Shown: piece by piece, positions 1-11,020 of the stretch
Numbering within the stretch: position 1 is the stretch's first letter
Layout of the letters: each line of letters begins with the position of its first letter
DNA from: Lepas anatifera
Lineage: Eukaryota > Arthropoda > Thecostraca > Lepadidae
Length of the DNA stretch: 64,000 nt
NCBI GenBank assembly: GCA_034440635.1
Contig: JAOTON010000897.1
Coordinates: 1,612,001-1,676,000 of the forward strand
Direction: 5' to 3'
Made by a program: the position numbers and the translations under genes
The notes under the pieces: generated by a model
Told to the model about the DNA's origin: nothing
The model's input: the letters and a program-made list of their open reading frames with translations, nothing else
Databases searched by the model: none

Positions 1-918
1 AGATAAGGCCTAACAATTTTTCACATGGATGGACACAAAATAAAACCATTATTGATGAGAGAACAACAATGGTGAATCAATCATGGTTGTATCTTGCTTG
101 GTATAGAAGTAATGGGCGAAAATTTTAATGCCCAGGGGTGCTGCCACGGAATTTTTACAGGGGAACGGACCCGGACTGGTGCTGGCCGGGGCAGGGGAAT
201 TGTGAGCATATTTGGTACCTGACAGCATTATTGACGATGAACCGAAAATTTTGGGGAGATGTCCCCCCTGGTTGGCCAACAGGGGGATGCGTAGGTACCC
301 CGTCCCACAGCTTTCGGCGCCCATTTGATTACCCTTGTGTACGGACAGCGTATCATCTTTGACCTCGATTGACCTCCAAACAGACTTAACCTAAGCTCAG
401 TGGGCACTATCGATACGTATTCATGACTGCGTAGTGCGTATAAATGACTGATCACTATCCAACATTGGCTTTTAGGTCCGACATATCACGCTGAAAGCGA
501 GCGTTCTTCCTATTATAACTTGAAGCTACGTGATAACATCTCCAATATTCAGTGTCCTGTTGCGCCCTAGCCTTTGACCTGATATGAAAATGGATGTTGC
601 CTTAGTGAAAGAGCTGGTCGGGCTCTGTCGAATAGCGTTGAGAAAGTGGTTCCGGCTATTTTGCGTACGGAGATAAGCAAGGTTTTATAGAGCACTGCAT
701 TTGATACATTTTGACGTATATGAATTTTTCCCCTCTGGTGACCAGAGTATTGACCTTACGCAAAAATTCCAGGAGTAACGCCGATTGCATTTCCGGTGAC
801 CTTTCGATCGCTTTTTCCGCTTCTATCTTTCTTTGTTTCCGAGATCGAGGGTGTCATTTTTAACCCCCTCCCACCAGGGGGGGTCATAGGTGATTCATGC
901 TGGTCACCGGGGCTAGGG
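1..918 (+). mobile_element. TTAA element, subfamily C, right part (left end outside window)
   Basis: The stretch aligns by eye with the right two thirds of the full C element at 38523-39716: the same order of motifs (attga-gagaa-aatggtg, tagcctttgacctga, cctctggtgacc, gtttccgagatcg) and the same GC-rich end with CCACCAGGG. It ends at a TTAA (919-922). No open reading frame of note, so it is a non-autonomous copy. A hAT-like MITE is inserted near position 133. The left end is cut by the window edge. Confidence 0.6.
133..325 (+). mobile_element. hAT-like MITE, copy 1 of 3
   Basis: Starts CAGGGGTGCTGCCACGGAA and ends in CTTTCGGCGCCCA. The same left motif, the internal GACAGCATTA and GGCCAACAGGGGG motifs and the right end recur at 40812-41005, and in weaker form at 57954-58217. 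It lies inside the C element at 1-918. The flanking 8-mers match only 5 of 8, so the target duplication is degraded or the right edge is off by a few bases. No coding capacity. Confidence 0.6.
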
Positions 919-1379
919 TTAAGGGCCAGCATGTATGATTTTGTTGCTTTCAGATCATAACTTTGACTTTAATACTGAATTATAATCTCATGAAATCACT
1001 TAGGTAATGACTTGATTCTGGCTTAGGTCATCGATATCGAGAAACTCGATCTATATTTTATAGGTTTTTTATATCTATATTTTATTGGATCCATCCCCCT
1101 TGCACTCGCCAGTGCTTCCCTAAAGCCTTATTTATACCACTTTTAGGACCGATTTTGTAATACATGCAGCATTAGGTTCGGCGACCATCGAAGAAGCTTG
1201 GATTTTAGTCGGCGACCACAAGCTCACTTTTTAGACCCCTGGGAGATAAGGGTACGCAGCAGTTGTTTTGATTACTTAGCAACCACTGAGATGTTGGATA
1301 CGGTGGTAAAAAAGCAGGGTCAGTGCCTTGGCTGCCAAAAAAGATTGAACGTGCTCCTGATCTTTCTGCGTGAGTACGA

Positions 1380-2480
1380 AGCAAAATAAGCTTTTTGGCA
1401 CCCTTGATCTAATATTTCTTAACCAGGTAAACTTGTAGACCATGCTTCTATTACACTGGTCAACAGCCAAAATGGATCCGGCACGTGAACACCTGTTTCT
1501 GCCTATTTCGATACCGTTGATTTCAAATTTAGTAGCCGTTTTTTGCCATCGGACCTGGTTTCTTCTCCAGAGCATACCTGTTGTATAGCCCCTACACTTT
1601 CCACACACTGTCATCAGCCTAGCCTTTTGTGGAAAAATATAGATCAAGGATGTCGAGAATCCGGATTATCTGCACCCAGACAATGCAGCTTATCAACATA
1701 CATGTGAATTTATTGCAACGAAAGACTACCTTGCATTCAAGTGCATGAACATTGTACATTGAACAAGGTTTGCGCTTGGTCGCACAAGCTCGGCGGTATT
1801 GTAGACCGAGAGGTGACGTCGCAACATTATATGATGAGGATTTTATGTCAGAGTCACCTCCCTTTAAGGTCGAGTCTAAGTAAAAAGTCACAGGTCAAGG
1901 TCATACCACCATTTCAAGGTCATTGACCCTAGTGGCTTTGATCGGATGATGCCGCCTAATATGACGTATATCATGCTATGACGTCATACGCTAGGTCACT
2001 CAATCTTGAGCTCAAAGTCGCAGGTTCAAGACAAAGGTCATGAGTCAAGGTCAAACCTTATTTTCCGCCCGACGGTTGCCATAGTGCTAGTTGCAGTACA
2101 CGTTATAGGCAAAATGTAATATTTTGACGTCAAAGGTTAATGGCCTTGAACGACCTTGGACTAAAAGTTTCAGACAACATTGCCTCAGACATTTTCCTCT
2201 GTTACTTTAGGCCACTTTCTCTCCATTTCCGGCTTCTCATCGCATAATCACGGCATTCCCAATGGCTACCCTGCACAAACAGAATTTTAACTATATGGCC
2301 TCCATTTACCTTGAATATATTGACCTAGGTCTATGAAAATCGGATTTAAGGTAGAATACCCTAGCCTCCACAAACACCAAAACGTTCATTTTCCTAGACC
2401 TCTTGGGTTTTGCACTGCCAATGTCACTGATGCCAAGAAGGCTTGCACAAAGACGACAAACAGACATACTAGATCTCAAG
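1380..2480 (+). repeat. Repeat D-like, copy D1
   Basis: About 1.1 kb that is repeated in the same orientation at 3938-5032 with high similarity (shared AGCTTTTTGGCACCC, CACTGGTCAACAGCC, AACGGTTGCCATAGTG, TTGACCTAGGTCTATG). It has no credible coding frame. It is rich in AGGTCA and in the extended form TCAAGGTCA (for example 1895-1903, 1914-1922, 2045-2053). Parts of it recall the larger D elements at 10.6, 21.4 and 38.1 kb, so it is probably a diverged member. Termini were not resolved. Confidence 0.65.
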
Positions 2481-2539
2481 GGGCATGTCTGGCAAGAGAA
2501 CACAGTAGACCATTGTGCAAGAGTACGCATGCTTAAGAG

Positions 2540-3060
2540 ATAAGAAAATGTGTTTTGCTCGGGACAAAGTCCGTAATTCGTACTTGGAAAACCGAACTTT
2601 GCAGCATTGTTCTTGTATATTTAGGATGATATAAAACGCTTCAATCGCCCAGTTTGGTGAAAAACTACTTTTCGAGACAGTCTATGCAGCTAAAGCATAT
2701 CAATGCGTACTCCGTTCTTCTCTTTTACGTACTCTCAAGCAGAGATTCATACAGAGAGTGACATAGCAACGGTTTTCTATCCGTTGCTATGGCAGAACTG
2801 CAGCCTTCGTCAGCTGTTGATGCGGTGGGACGTGAGAACTTCGCTGCGTTAAACAGATTGGAAAAATAAGTGTTTTTGCAACGCGGCCATTTTAAGGAAA
2901 GAGGCTATACTGAGTTTCAAAATTGGCTTCAAACTCCTCGACAATGTTTTTTCTTAAAAAAGGCATGTGCCAAGGAACTGTGACAGTGGAAATCGTAAAA
3001 TATCCCTTTATTCCGAGGGCATTACCAGACATGCACACTGAAAACGTTTTAACACCCTCA
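2540..3060. other. Unassigned intergenic DNA
   Basis: No gene or recognised repeat. The only structure seen is a short perfect hairpin at 2762-2791. Confidence 0.5.
2762..2791. repeat. 11-bp perfect hairpin
   Basis: CATAGCAACGG at 2762-2772 is followed after 8 bases by its exact reverse complement CCGTTGCTATG at 2781-2791. It could form a small hairpin; function unknown. Confidence 0.75.
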
Positions 3061-3330
3061 CACCTTTGTTTTAATACCCCACACACCTGTGCAAGGTGTT
3101 GATATCACCATAGACGGCCTTCAGGGTGTATGTGAACCCCTGGGAGCGGTGCTAAGGACCAGCAACACCCCGAGCGCGTGTTGATACTGCTACATCTCAA
3201 AGGAATGTAGATAACACCCGTTCAGCTCGCACCTTCCTGGGGTGTTAAACACCCTAAAAATGTAAAAAAACACCTCAACGGGGTGTTACCGTGGGGTATC
3301 GAACGCCCCGTTATGGTGTTGGCACTTCCA
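3040..3330. repeat. Cluster of irregular GGGTGT / ACACCC motifs
   Basis: ACACCC and GGGTGT hexamers occur many times in both orientations with irregular spacing (for example AACACCCTCAC, GGGGTGTTAAACACCC, AACGGGGTGTTACC). A second cluster of the same kind lies at 8330-8660. I see no open frame that is coding and no simple period, so it is a diffuse motif cluster, not a tandem array. Confidence 0.55.
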
Positions 3331-3937
3331 TTCGGGCGTCGCTTCTTGTGCGCAGGCGCGAACAGACAATGTTCAAGGCCAGCCTGAAGAACAACAGTCA
3401 GTGTGAAAGTGTTGGTGAAAGGTGCTGGTTCTCTTTGATTTTTTGGCAGAAACAGGCATTCAAACCTTAACATTCCTGCATTGGTAAGTGTTAACTCATC
3501 CAAAAGGTCAATAGGACCGGCGTAGCTATCATTGGAGCGAGTTTGCCTTGTTGGTGTTTAAGTCACTTGTACATGCAACCACTTCAGGTGTTTGAAACAT
3601 CCAAAGCGTGTCTTCAGCGCCCTATTTGGTTACCTTATAGGCAGTGGCGTAGCCAGGATTCGGCCAAGGGGATCCGACTACAGTCGGACCCCCCCAGGCC
3701 GGGGGCCCCCTTAGTAACCGGGCCCATCTCCTATATGTTTCGTATAGTATTTTAACATTATAACATTTACACGACCGAAATTGTGATGTGCCTTTTTTAG
3801 TGTTTGTTCTTATTTTGTTCATAGTTCGATTTTTCTCGATCCGACCAAGTGTTGGTAAATTTAGGTCATTAAATATTAAGGCTGGCCCATATTTATACAG
3901 CAGCGTGGCTATATTAACGCAGCATAAGTAAGTGCGC

Positions 3938-5032
3938 AGCAAAATGAGCTTTTGGCACCCTTGATCTAATATTTCTTAACCAGGTAAACTTGTAGACCAT
4001 GCTTCTATTACACTGGTCAACAGCCAAAATGGATCCGGTACGTGAAAACCTATTTCTACCTATTTCGATGCCACTGATTTCAAATTTAGTAGCCGTTTTT
4101 TCCATCGGACCTCGTTTCTTCCCCAGAGCATACCTGTTGTATAGCCCCTACACTTTCCACACACAGTCATGAGCCTAACCTTTTGTGGAAAAATCTGGAT
4201 CACGTGTGTCGAGAACCCGGGATATCTGCACCCAGACAATGCAGTTTATCACTATACATTTGAATTTATTGCAACGGAAGACTACCTCGCATTCAAGTGC
4301 AAGAACATTGTACATTGAACAAGGCTTGCCCTCGGTCGCACAAGCTCGTCGGTATTTGTAGACAGAGTGGTGACGTCGCAACATTATAGGATGAGGATTT
4401 TATGTCAGAGTCACCTCCCTTGAAGGCCAAGTCCAAGTAAAAAGTCACAGGTCAAGGTCATACCACCATTTCACGGTCATTGATCCTAGTACCTTCGGTC
4501 GGATGACGTCGTCTAATATGACGTATATTATGTTATGACGTCATGGGCTAGGTCACTCAATCTTGAGCTCAAGGTCGCAGGTTCAAGTCAAAGGTCATAG
4601 GTCAAGGTCAAACCTGATTTCCCGCCCAACGGTTGCCATAGTGCTAGTTGCAGTATACGTTATAGGCAAAATGTAATATTCGACGTCAAAGCTTAATGGC
4701 CTCGAACTGCCTTGACCTTAAAGTTCAGAGAACATTGATTCAGACCTTTCCTCTGTTAGTTCAGGTCACTTTCTCTCTATATCCGACTTATCATTGCATA
4801 ATAACGGCATTTCTCAATAGCTACACTGCACAGACATAATTTTACTTATATGGCTTCATTTTACCTTGAGTATATTGACCTAGGTCTATGAAAACCAGGT
4901 TTAGGGTAGAACACGCTACCCTCCACAAACACCCAAAAGTTCATTTTCCTAAACCTCTTGGGTTTCGCACTGACAAGGTCGCTAATGCCAAGTAGGCCTG
5001 CTCAAAGACGACACACAGGCATACTGGATCTC
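3938..5032 (+). repeat. Repeat D-like, copy D2 inside H
   Basis: Direct repeat of 1380-2480. TTAA occurs near both junctions with H (3914-3917 and 5133-5136), so insertion at a TTAA target is possible, but clear terminal inverted repeats were not seen. It has TCAAGGTCA at 4452-4460 and 4602-4610. Confidence 0.65.
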
Positions 5033-5262
5033 GAAATTCTGATCTGATAAGGCATTTCTGCTGCCAGATTCGTGTTCAGCGCCACAAATTACCCTAGAAA
5101 CGGACTATTTTGCATTGGATCCATGACAAAAGTTAAGCTGTGTTGACCAGGGTAATCAGACATGGAAGTATGGAAGGTCATTCGTTTTGAGTACGAAGAA
5201 ATGATCTTCTACGGGAAATCATTACCAATTTATTCCGGGTGCCGAATTCATGAACTCTTTAA

Positions 5263-6107
5263 CACGCGCATTGACGGGGGCGGGTACCTGCCCCCCTCGG
5301 GTTTTTCGGAGACAATAGAAAAACGGCGGCGCTACGCGCCGCCGTACTTGGTATACCTTTTCCCTCATCATTTTTACAAATTCTGTGAAAATTTTAAGGT
5401 TAGGTCATCTCAGGTCAGGTCACCAGTACAGGTCAAGTGACCCGACCTCAAAAAATGTTTAAGATAGCATAAGTCGGAGCAGGGTGAACGTATCCAATTG
5501 AAACTCACATCACATAATGGCCCCACCGAGTTCTCTAAAATTTGTTCCGGTATTTTTTATATCGATGACCTAAGGTCAGGTACGAGGCATGGCCTCTCCA
5601 TTGGAAATACATGGGAAAAATGGTTTTTACGGAATAACTCAGTAACGGAAGGTGATAGAGGATTTATTTTAGCTGCATTAGACTCGCCTGGGCTTTGCAG
5701 TTCTAATGATATGCATTTTATATAATTTGACCCTGACCTGACCTCAGGTCAGGTCAAATCCTTGATTTGACCTAGCAAGGTCAAATTATACACCATTCGA
5801 TTGGGCTTGCTAAGAGGATTTATATAGTTCAAGTCGTTTTGCTCTATCTTTATTTGTTCAGATTTCATGGCCGAAAAACTGAATTTACATGTTATCCCTA
5901 TGACGGGCATGTTTTGACCTCTCCTGACCTTAAATGTGACCTGACAAAAAAATGGTTCAAATGTTTTCGATGGAGAAGTGGATGGGCAGCCCAACTCCGT
6001 TTACCGTTTTTCGCTACCTACCGTGGTTCTCGAGATCTTAGGGGGTGGGGGTGGTACCCGCCCCCCCGTCAATGCGAAGGTGGCTCAGACCCCCGTCAAT
6101 GCGCGTG
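5263..6107 (+). mobile_element. TTAA element, subfamily A, copy A1 (845 bp)
   Basis: Flanked on both sides by TTAA (5259-5262 and 6108-6111). It begins CACGCGCATTGACGGGGG and ends with the inverse, CCCCCGTCAATGCGCGTG. The right end carries the terminal motif twice, 27 bp apart. A subterminal palindrome with a 10-bp stem sits at 5323-5345. It is non-coding. TTAA target duplication and a CAC-start terminus are typical of the piggyBac superfamily; mobilisation by a transposase elsewhere is inferred. The empty site in the H copy at about 50020-50035 reads ctttgatcagg. Confidence 0.9.
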
Positions 6108-6460
6108 TTAATCAGGAAATTTCCAAAGAAATGGAAAAATGAATGAAAATACAAGGGATATGGTAGTGTGTCTCGGACGTACGTCTATTCCGCGGGCAGG
6201 TCCTGATGAATTTACCACAGTTACTTTCTTATCCTAGCTATCTTGTAAATGAACAACTTACCACGACAATAGGTGCCCGAGACATAAATCGACTCGGCTC
6301 ACTCTGTTATTGTGATTTTCAACCTTCCATACCTATTCTTATTTTTGGGATTATGTTCATCAATTTCTGTCATTACCCTTGTTTGTCTGGTTTCCAACGA
6401 AAAATTTTGAAATATTTTTATTTCAGAATATTAGGAAGGTAGTTATTGAGATTAAGTTAA

Positions 6461-7482
6461 CACGCGCCCCGCTGGGGTCCCTTGCATGACGCGCCCCGCT
6501 GGGGGGGGCGTTTTTCGCCCCACCCCCTCCGTATCTCGTTCCCCACGAAAGCTAAAGGAAAATTACGGGCGGCGTTCGAAAGCTCTTGACAAGACGAAGA
6601 GAGTTTATGTGAATAATTTTTATGTCAGGTCAATATTGAGGTCAGCATAGGTCAAAGAATGGCAATAGGCTTACAACGGAGCAGTGTACGTTTCCCTCTC
6701 TAGATCTGCCCTCAGGGAAGCTAGAAAAAATCTTTATACATCATTGGATTCGTCTCATCACGGCGAATCTCATGATGTATAATATGACCTTTCTAGGTCA
6801 AATAGTCAAAATGACATGAACTCGACCTAGGTCAGGGTCACAGAGTGACCTGGTATGGTCATGTTGCATATCAATCGACTCCCCGTGACAATATAAACAC
6901 AATGCAAGCAAAATGGGAACTTTATCTCAATTCAGTGAGACGTTATTGGCAAAACAATCACATTCTGCTCCCGTGACCTGATATGACCTTTGAGAGGTCA
7001 GATGCTCAAAAACTCAACTTTATGGTCAAGACCGTGGTAAGAATGGACAGTTTGAGGATTTTCAGCCTTATCTATCCAGTGTTTCCTGAAAACGAGTCCA
7101 TTCTATTTTTCACCATAGACTTATAATGGGGTGACCAAAAGATTGACCCCACCTTAGGTCACCTATATAAAAATTCGGAGATAACAGATTTGTAGACCCT
7201 AATGACCTTATCATATTGTGGAAGTTTCAAACTGATCGGTTTGCTAATGTTCCCTGGGCGCTGCTTCAAACTCGTAATTTTAGGTTTTGAGGTCGGGTCA
7301 CTTGACCCTGAATGCTCCTTGACCTGACATGGCCTTAACTCAAAAATTTGGTCAGATATGTAAAATTGATCAGGGATAAGGTACCGCAAGTTTCGTTGTT
7401 CTGCGTCTCTTTGTTTTTTTTAGCTATCTGGTAAAAACCAGGAGTGGGGGCGAATTTGCCCCCCGCCCAGCGGGGCGCGTGT
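6461..7482 (+). mobile_element. TTAA element, subfamily B, copy B1 (1022 bp)
   Basis: Flanked by TTAA at 6457-6460 and 7483-7486. Terminal inverted repeat CACGCGCCCCGCTGGGG at the left, CCAGCGGGGCGCGTG at the right. At the left end the motif is repeated after 27 bp (6464 and 6491). The interior is AT-rich with many TGACCT/AGGTCA motifs and no coding frame. Copies B2-B4 lie at 21.8, 25.6 and 32.0 kb. It is inserted into H; the H copy at about 49664-49680 is the empty site. Confidence 0.9.
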
Positions 7483-7716
7483 TAATAGAAAAAATGAGCT
7501 GTAGTGCCAAATTCCCTGTTCGATTCACTATTATTGATGATAAAACTAGATTATTTTTTGCCTTTCCTTCGGTAATGGTGACTGATCGACATGTTTCAAT
7601 CTGTATCTTTTTGGTACGCAATGGGCGTAGATACATTTCACCATAGTTTTTCCTCTACCTTTCCAATCACTCCCTGACCGTGAAGTTGACCTCATGTTTG
7701 TGCTCGGTGTCCAGTG

Positions 7717-8016
7717 CAGGCGCTGGAGCTGGCGGCCACCGTGCTCGGTGAGGAGTGCTGGCACGGGGAAGAGTGCAGCGACTGTGGATGCATCTTACGC
7801 CAAACCAAGCAGGGCCTGGCCATCGGCGACGTCGAGTTCGCCGCGGCAGCCCCCGGTGAAGTTGGAGCGGCGGTGCAGTAGGCCGCTGCCCACGCCGTCT
7901 ACGGACTCAACTTCACGGGAGGCCACTGCTTCACCGGGGCCCTCCTCTACCGGTTGTATGGTTTTAATATCAGCCGAGGAGGATCACGGTTGAAAAGCCT
8001 GCTGACAATGATATGA
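7717..8016 (+). pseudogene. Possible gene fragment or exon, GC-rich, one in-frame stop
   Basis: A GC-rich island in AT-rich surroundings. One frame runs from a possible splice acceptor (TGTCCAGTGCAG) through a cysteine-rich segment (EECWHGEECSDCGC, residues about 12-25) to a TAG at 7879-7881. The same frame then stays open for 44 more codons (including VYGLNFTGGHCFTGAL) to a TGA at 8014. The C/H spacing slightly resembles a zinc-binding LIM half but does not match it (H-x3-C-x2-C), so no family is claimed. It may be a last exon ending at the TAG, or a broken gene piece. Confidence 0.3.
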
Positions 8017-8329
8017 TGAAGGATGAACGTTGTCAGCTGTTTAGTGTTTTTTTAACATTTGTTTTTATAAAATTTGGGATTGTCAGAATGACAGAAGCAA
8101 AACCCGAGCAAGTGAATAGCTCGGTCGCGGCTCCCCCTCACCGTTTGCGCTCATATGCTCAATCCTGCAGTTGATTTATTGTGGTATATGCTCGCTCTAC
8201 ACGCAAGGTACTTTCAAATACATTGGAATTATTTACAGTGTCGTTTGGCGCACGGTGGACATTGCAATTTGATGAAGTAGAATTTCAGTTTTCTTCACGA
8301 ACAGAGGACGCATGAAAAAATAATATGTA

Positions 8330-8660
8330 ACACCGCATACACCTAATTTAAACCCCGCTACACCCCATCGGGGTATAGCATGCACGGTTGCCGACACCAA
8401 AAATTCGAACACGGGGTGTTGCAACACCCTGACGAAGGGTTGAAATGGTTTAAAGCACCAGAAATGGGTGTCATTTGAATCGGTGAACACTCGCAAGGGG
8501 TGTCCTGTTACACCCCAATTCGCAGGAGTAACCCCTGACAGGGGTGTTTTGGCTACACCCTGTAGGGCGTGCGTGACACCGAACTGTGGTGTCCAAAAAC
8601 ACCCTCGAGAGGTATCACTTCTTACCATTCCACCTTACCCCGACAGAGGTGTCAAAACTT
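8330..8660. repeat. Second cluster of ACACCCC / GGGGTGT motifs
   Basis: Repeated ACACCCC and GGGGTGT words in both orientations (CTACACCCCATCGGGGT, ACGGGGTGTTGCAACACCC, AGGGGTGTCCTGTTACACCCC). It resembles the cluster at 3040-3330. The open frames across it look like by-products of the repeated words. Confidence 0.55.
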
Positions 8661-9087
8661 TTTTCAGTGCATATCTCAGTCTTTGTCACAGCAAGTGAAT
8701 TAAAAAAAACAACCGGAAGAAGCTCGGTTACTTTTTTAGAGGAAAATGTTAAATTTACACTCTTCACAACTATTTGTGTCTCTTGCTTCATCTTACGGCA
8801 CATTAGAGAACGGAAACCCTAACCACTGCTGGGCCTGGTGCCGACCTAGTGCTATTTTGTTCAACAATTTACCTGCGTACGAGTTTTAACGGGGATGGCG
8901 GTATCTGGGTCGGGGGGGACCTATTGTCTGCCGGCGTATTCATATTAACGTGCCAACCGTACATTCTGCAAATCATTTTCGGTCAAATATTACGTCCACA
9001 GCGAAGGCTACCTACTTTCTACGCCTGTTGGAAGCTTTGGGGGCAACGTTAGGACACAGTCATGAAAGGCTAGCAACTGGTAAAACC

Positions 9088-9124
9088 AATGAATGAAAGC
9101 AAAAGTAGTTTGCTTTCATTCATT
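9088..9124. repeat. 16-bp perfect hairpin
   Basis: AATGAATGAAAGCAAA (9088-9103) is followed by a 5-base spacer and its exact reverse complement (9109-9124). The stem is shorter than a typical microRNA precursor, so it is listed only as an inverted repeat. Confidence 0.8.
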
Positions 9125-9579
9125 CTAAGCCTCGGAATGTACTTAAAAATCCACCATACTTACAGCTTATTGTCAGCCATCTCTCAGGTGGTTGGAGAGG
9201 TCGCACTGAACTTAGTCGCGTGATAATGCAGACGGGTTGCAGCATGGCTTGAACACTCTGTTGTGGTATCCATTACGCACACTGTGTATCATGAGATCGA
9301 TTATAATTGGAATGAAGACTCGGTTGAAGACGTCTTGATATTTGCCGATCGCTTTGAGAAAAATAACGTACAACTTGGTGCTAAATTGGTATCTGAACAC
9401 CGAGATCAATTAGTTGGCGATGTTGTGCCGCCATCACAAAAGCGCAGACTTCAAAGGTACGACCAAATTCGATGCTCTCTGTGACGGCATCTCAAAGAGC
9501 ACACAACCCCCGCCACCAACTGAACGTAACCCTACTCTTACCCAAGATTACTTTACTTAAAGGTACATTCAAGAGGTAC

Positions 9580-9621
9580 ATTCCTCCACGCCTAAGTGAC
9601 GTCACACGGGCGTGGAGGAAT
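9580..9621. promoter_or_regulatory. 13-bp hairpin enclosing a perfect CRE palindrome
   Basis: ATTCCTCCACGCC (9580-9592) pairs exactly with GGCGTGGAGGAAT (9609-9621). The 16-base interval contains GTGACGTCAC (9596-9605), the full palindromic cAMP-response/ATF-CREB motif. The sequence is seen directly; a regulatory role is inference, since no adjacent gene was recognised. Confidence 0.5.
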
Positions 9622-11020
9622 TCCTTCACTATTGATCCGTGTGTTGAACTACCGCTTATGGCACTTCCGGCTTACGAATTTGTGAGAATACACGGTAATC
9701 AAGTTTATCCCAAATGCAATGGATAAGTATTTTATTTTCGATGCTGGACCTCTTTCTGCAAAGATTTGGGTATTTAACCATTTGATTTTCCCATGTTATA
9801 TGCTACGAGGTGTGATGTCACATCCGGTGGTCTGCGCTTGCTGTTGGAGGGGGTATACCGACTCACTCTGGCAAGAGTACGCACGTGACTTTTTATTTTT
9901 AATGGGCTCGTGATGAGTTATTTTCAGAGACATCGAGTTGAAACATGAAACAGACATAGACAATTTTTCAGGCTAAACAGCCATATAAAAATTGTAGCTG
10001 TTAGACATATAGGAGAAAAATTAAAGCCTTTGGAAAGTTAAGTGCATGCTCTTCCACGGACTTCCCCTACGACTCAATGGTGAAAATTGTTAGTAGCTTG
10101 CTGAAAGTATGCAACTAGAAACCCGAAATGTGGCAGCCTAATGTCTCAAACAAAAATTACTGTAAGCATATGCAAGGCATTACCAGCAATATAAATATTT
10201 CAATAAGTAGTTTTCTGCCTAATCATTCATAATTTCTCAAGGAAAATCCCATTTACAGTTTTAGTAGCTTCATTCAATCAATCAATCAAGCGCTTTTATA
10301 AGGCGTTCTGTGCAAGGCACCTTTGCCCGCATCTAAAGTTAGTATCTTCAATTTGGCGGCCTTTTTTAATGAATTTAATATCTAGTACGCCGAAGGTACG
10401 CCTATAAATACAAAAATTCTTTGGCATCAAATATACGCAAACTCGCAACAGCGACAAACAGGAGCGCAGCCAGGGGCACAGGGAGCACCTGCCTCCCCCC
10501 CACCGGTGCCGGAGTGTACTTTGGTCGCTAGGCGGTGTACCCCGTTTGGGCTGTGCCGCTCGAAATTTAATTGCCTACGGCGTTGAACCTAGATGCAAGT
10601 AGACCGTGTGGGTTGTTGACTCAGAATTTTTACTGGAAGGAGGACGGACCTCAGGCAGGTGATAATCAAAGGTAGGAGGCGAATTATAACTGCACTTCAA
10701 GGTCATTGACCCAATTGTTCCAGTCAGATGGCATTATTCAGTATGACGTTTTTCTATGCTATGACTTCATAGTTAAAATTAATAAATGTCAAAGTCACAG
10801 TTCAAGCTCAAAAGAATTTTAGAAAAATCATTCAACGCTGAAAGGCTGCTATACTGCCAGTTATATTGTACATTATTGGGAATATGCCATATTGTCACGC
10901 CATAGGTCAGTGATCTTTAATAGGCTTGACCTAAGAACTTCCGAGGACATTGTGTGGGACCTCACCTATATAACCTCAGTCCACTCTCAGTGCATGCCCG
11001 GTTTCCTTCCGCATTCTGCC

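Larger units (their letters stand above)
3642..7625 (+). mobile_element. Host repeat H, interrupted copy carrying three inserts
   Basis: The left end is CAGTGGCGTAGCCAGGATTC, a hAT-style terminus. The same repeat lies uninterrupted in reverse orientation at 49532-50490. Comparing the two shows H sequence at 3642-3913, about 5137-5258, 6112-6456 and 7487-7625, separated by inserts at 3918-5132 (D2), 5263-6107 (A1) and 6461-7482 (B1). The right end was not resolved, so superfamily assignment to hAT rests on the left terminus only. No transposase-like frame. Confidence 0.7.
8830..10440. other. Unassigned intergenic DNA with two hairpins
   Basis: No recognisable gene. Short open frames near 9263-9726 show no family features. 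The two perfect hairpins at 9088-9124 and 9580-9621 are the only structures I can support. Confidence 0.45.

Noticed and set aside
9088..9124. microRNA precursor
   Set aside because: The stem is just 16 bp with a 5-base loop, too short for a typical precursor.
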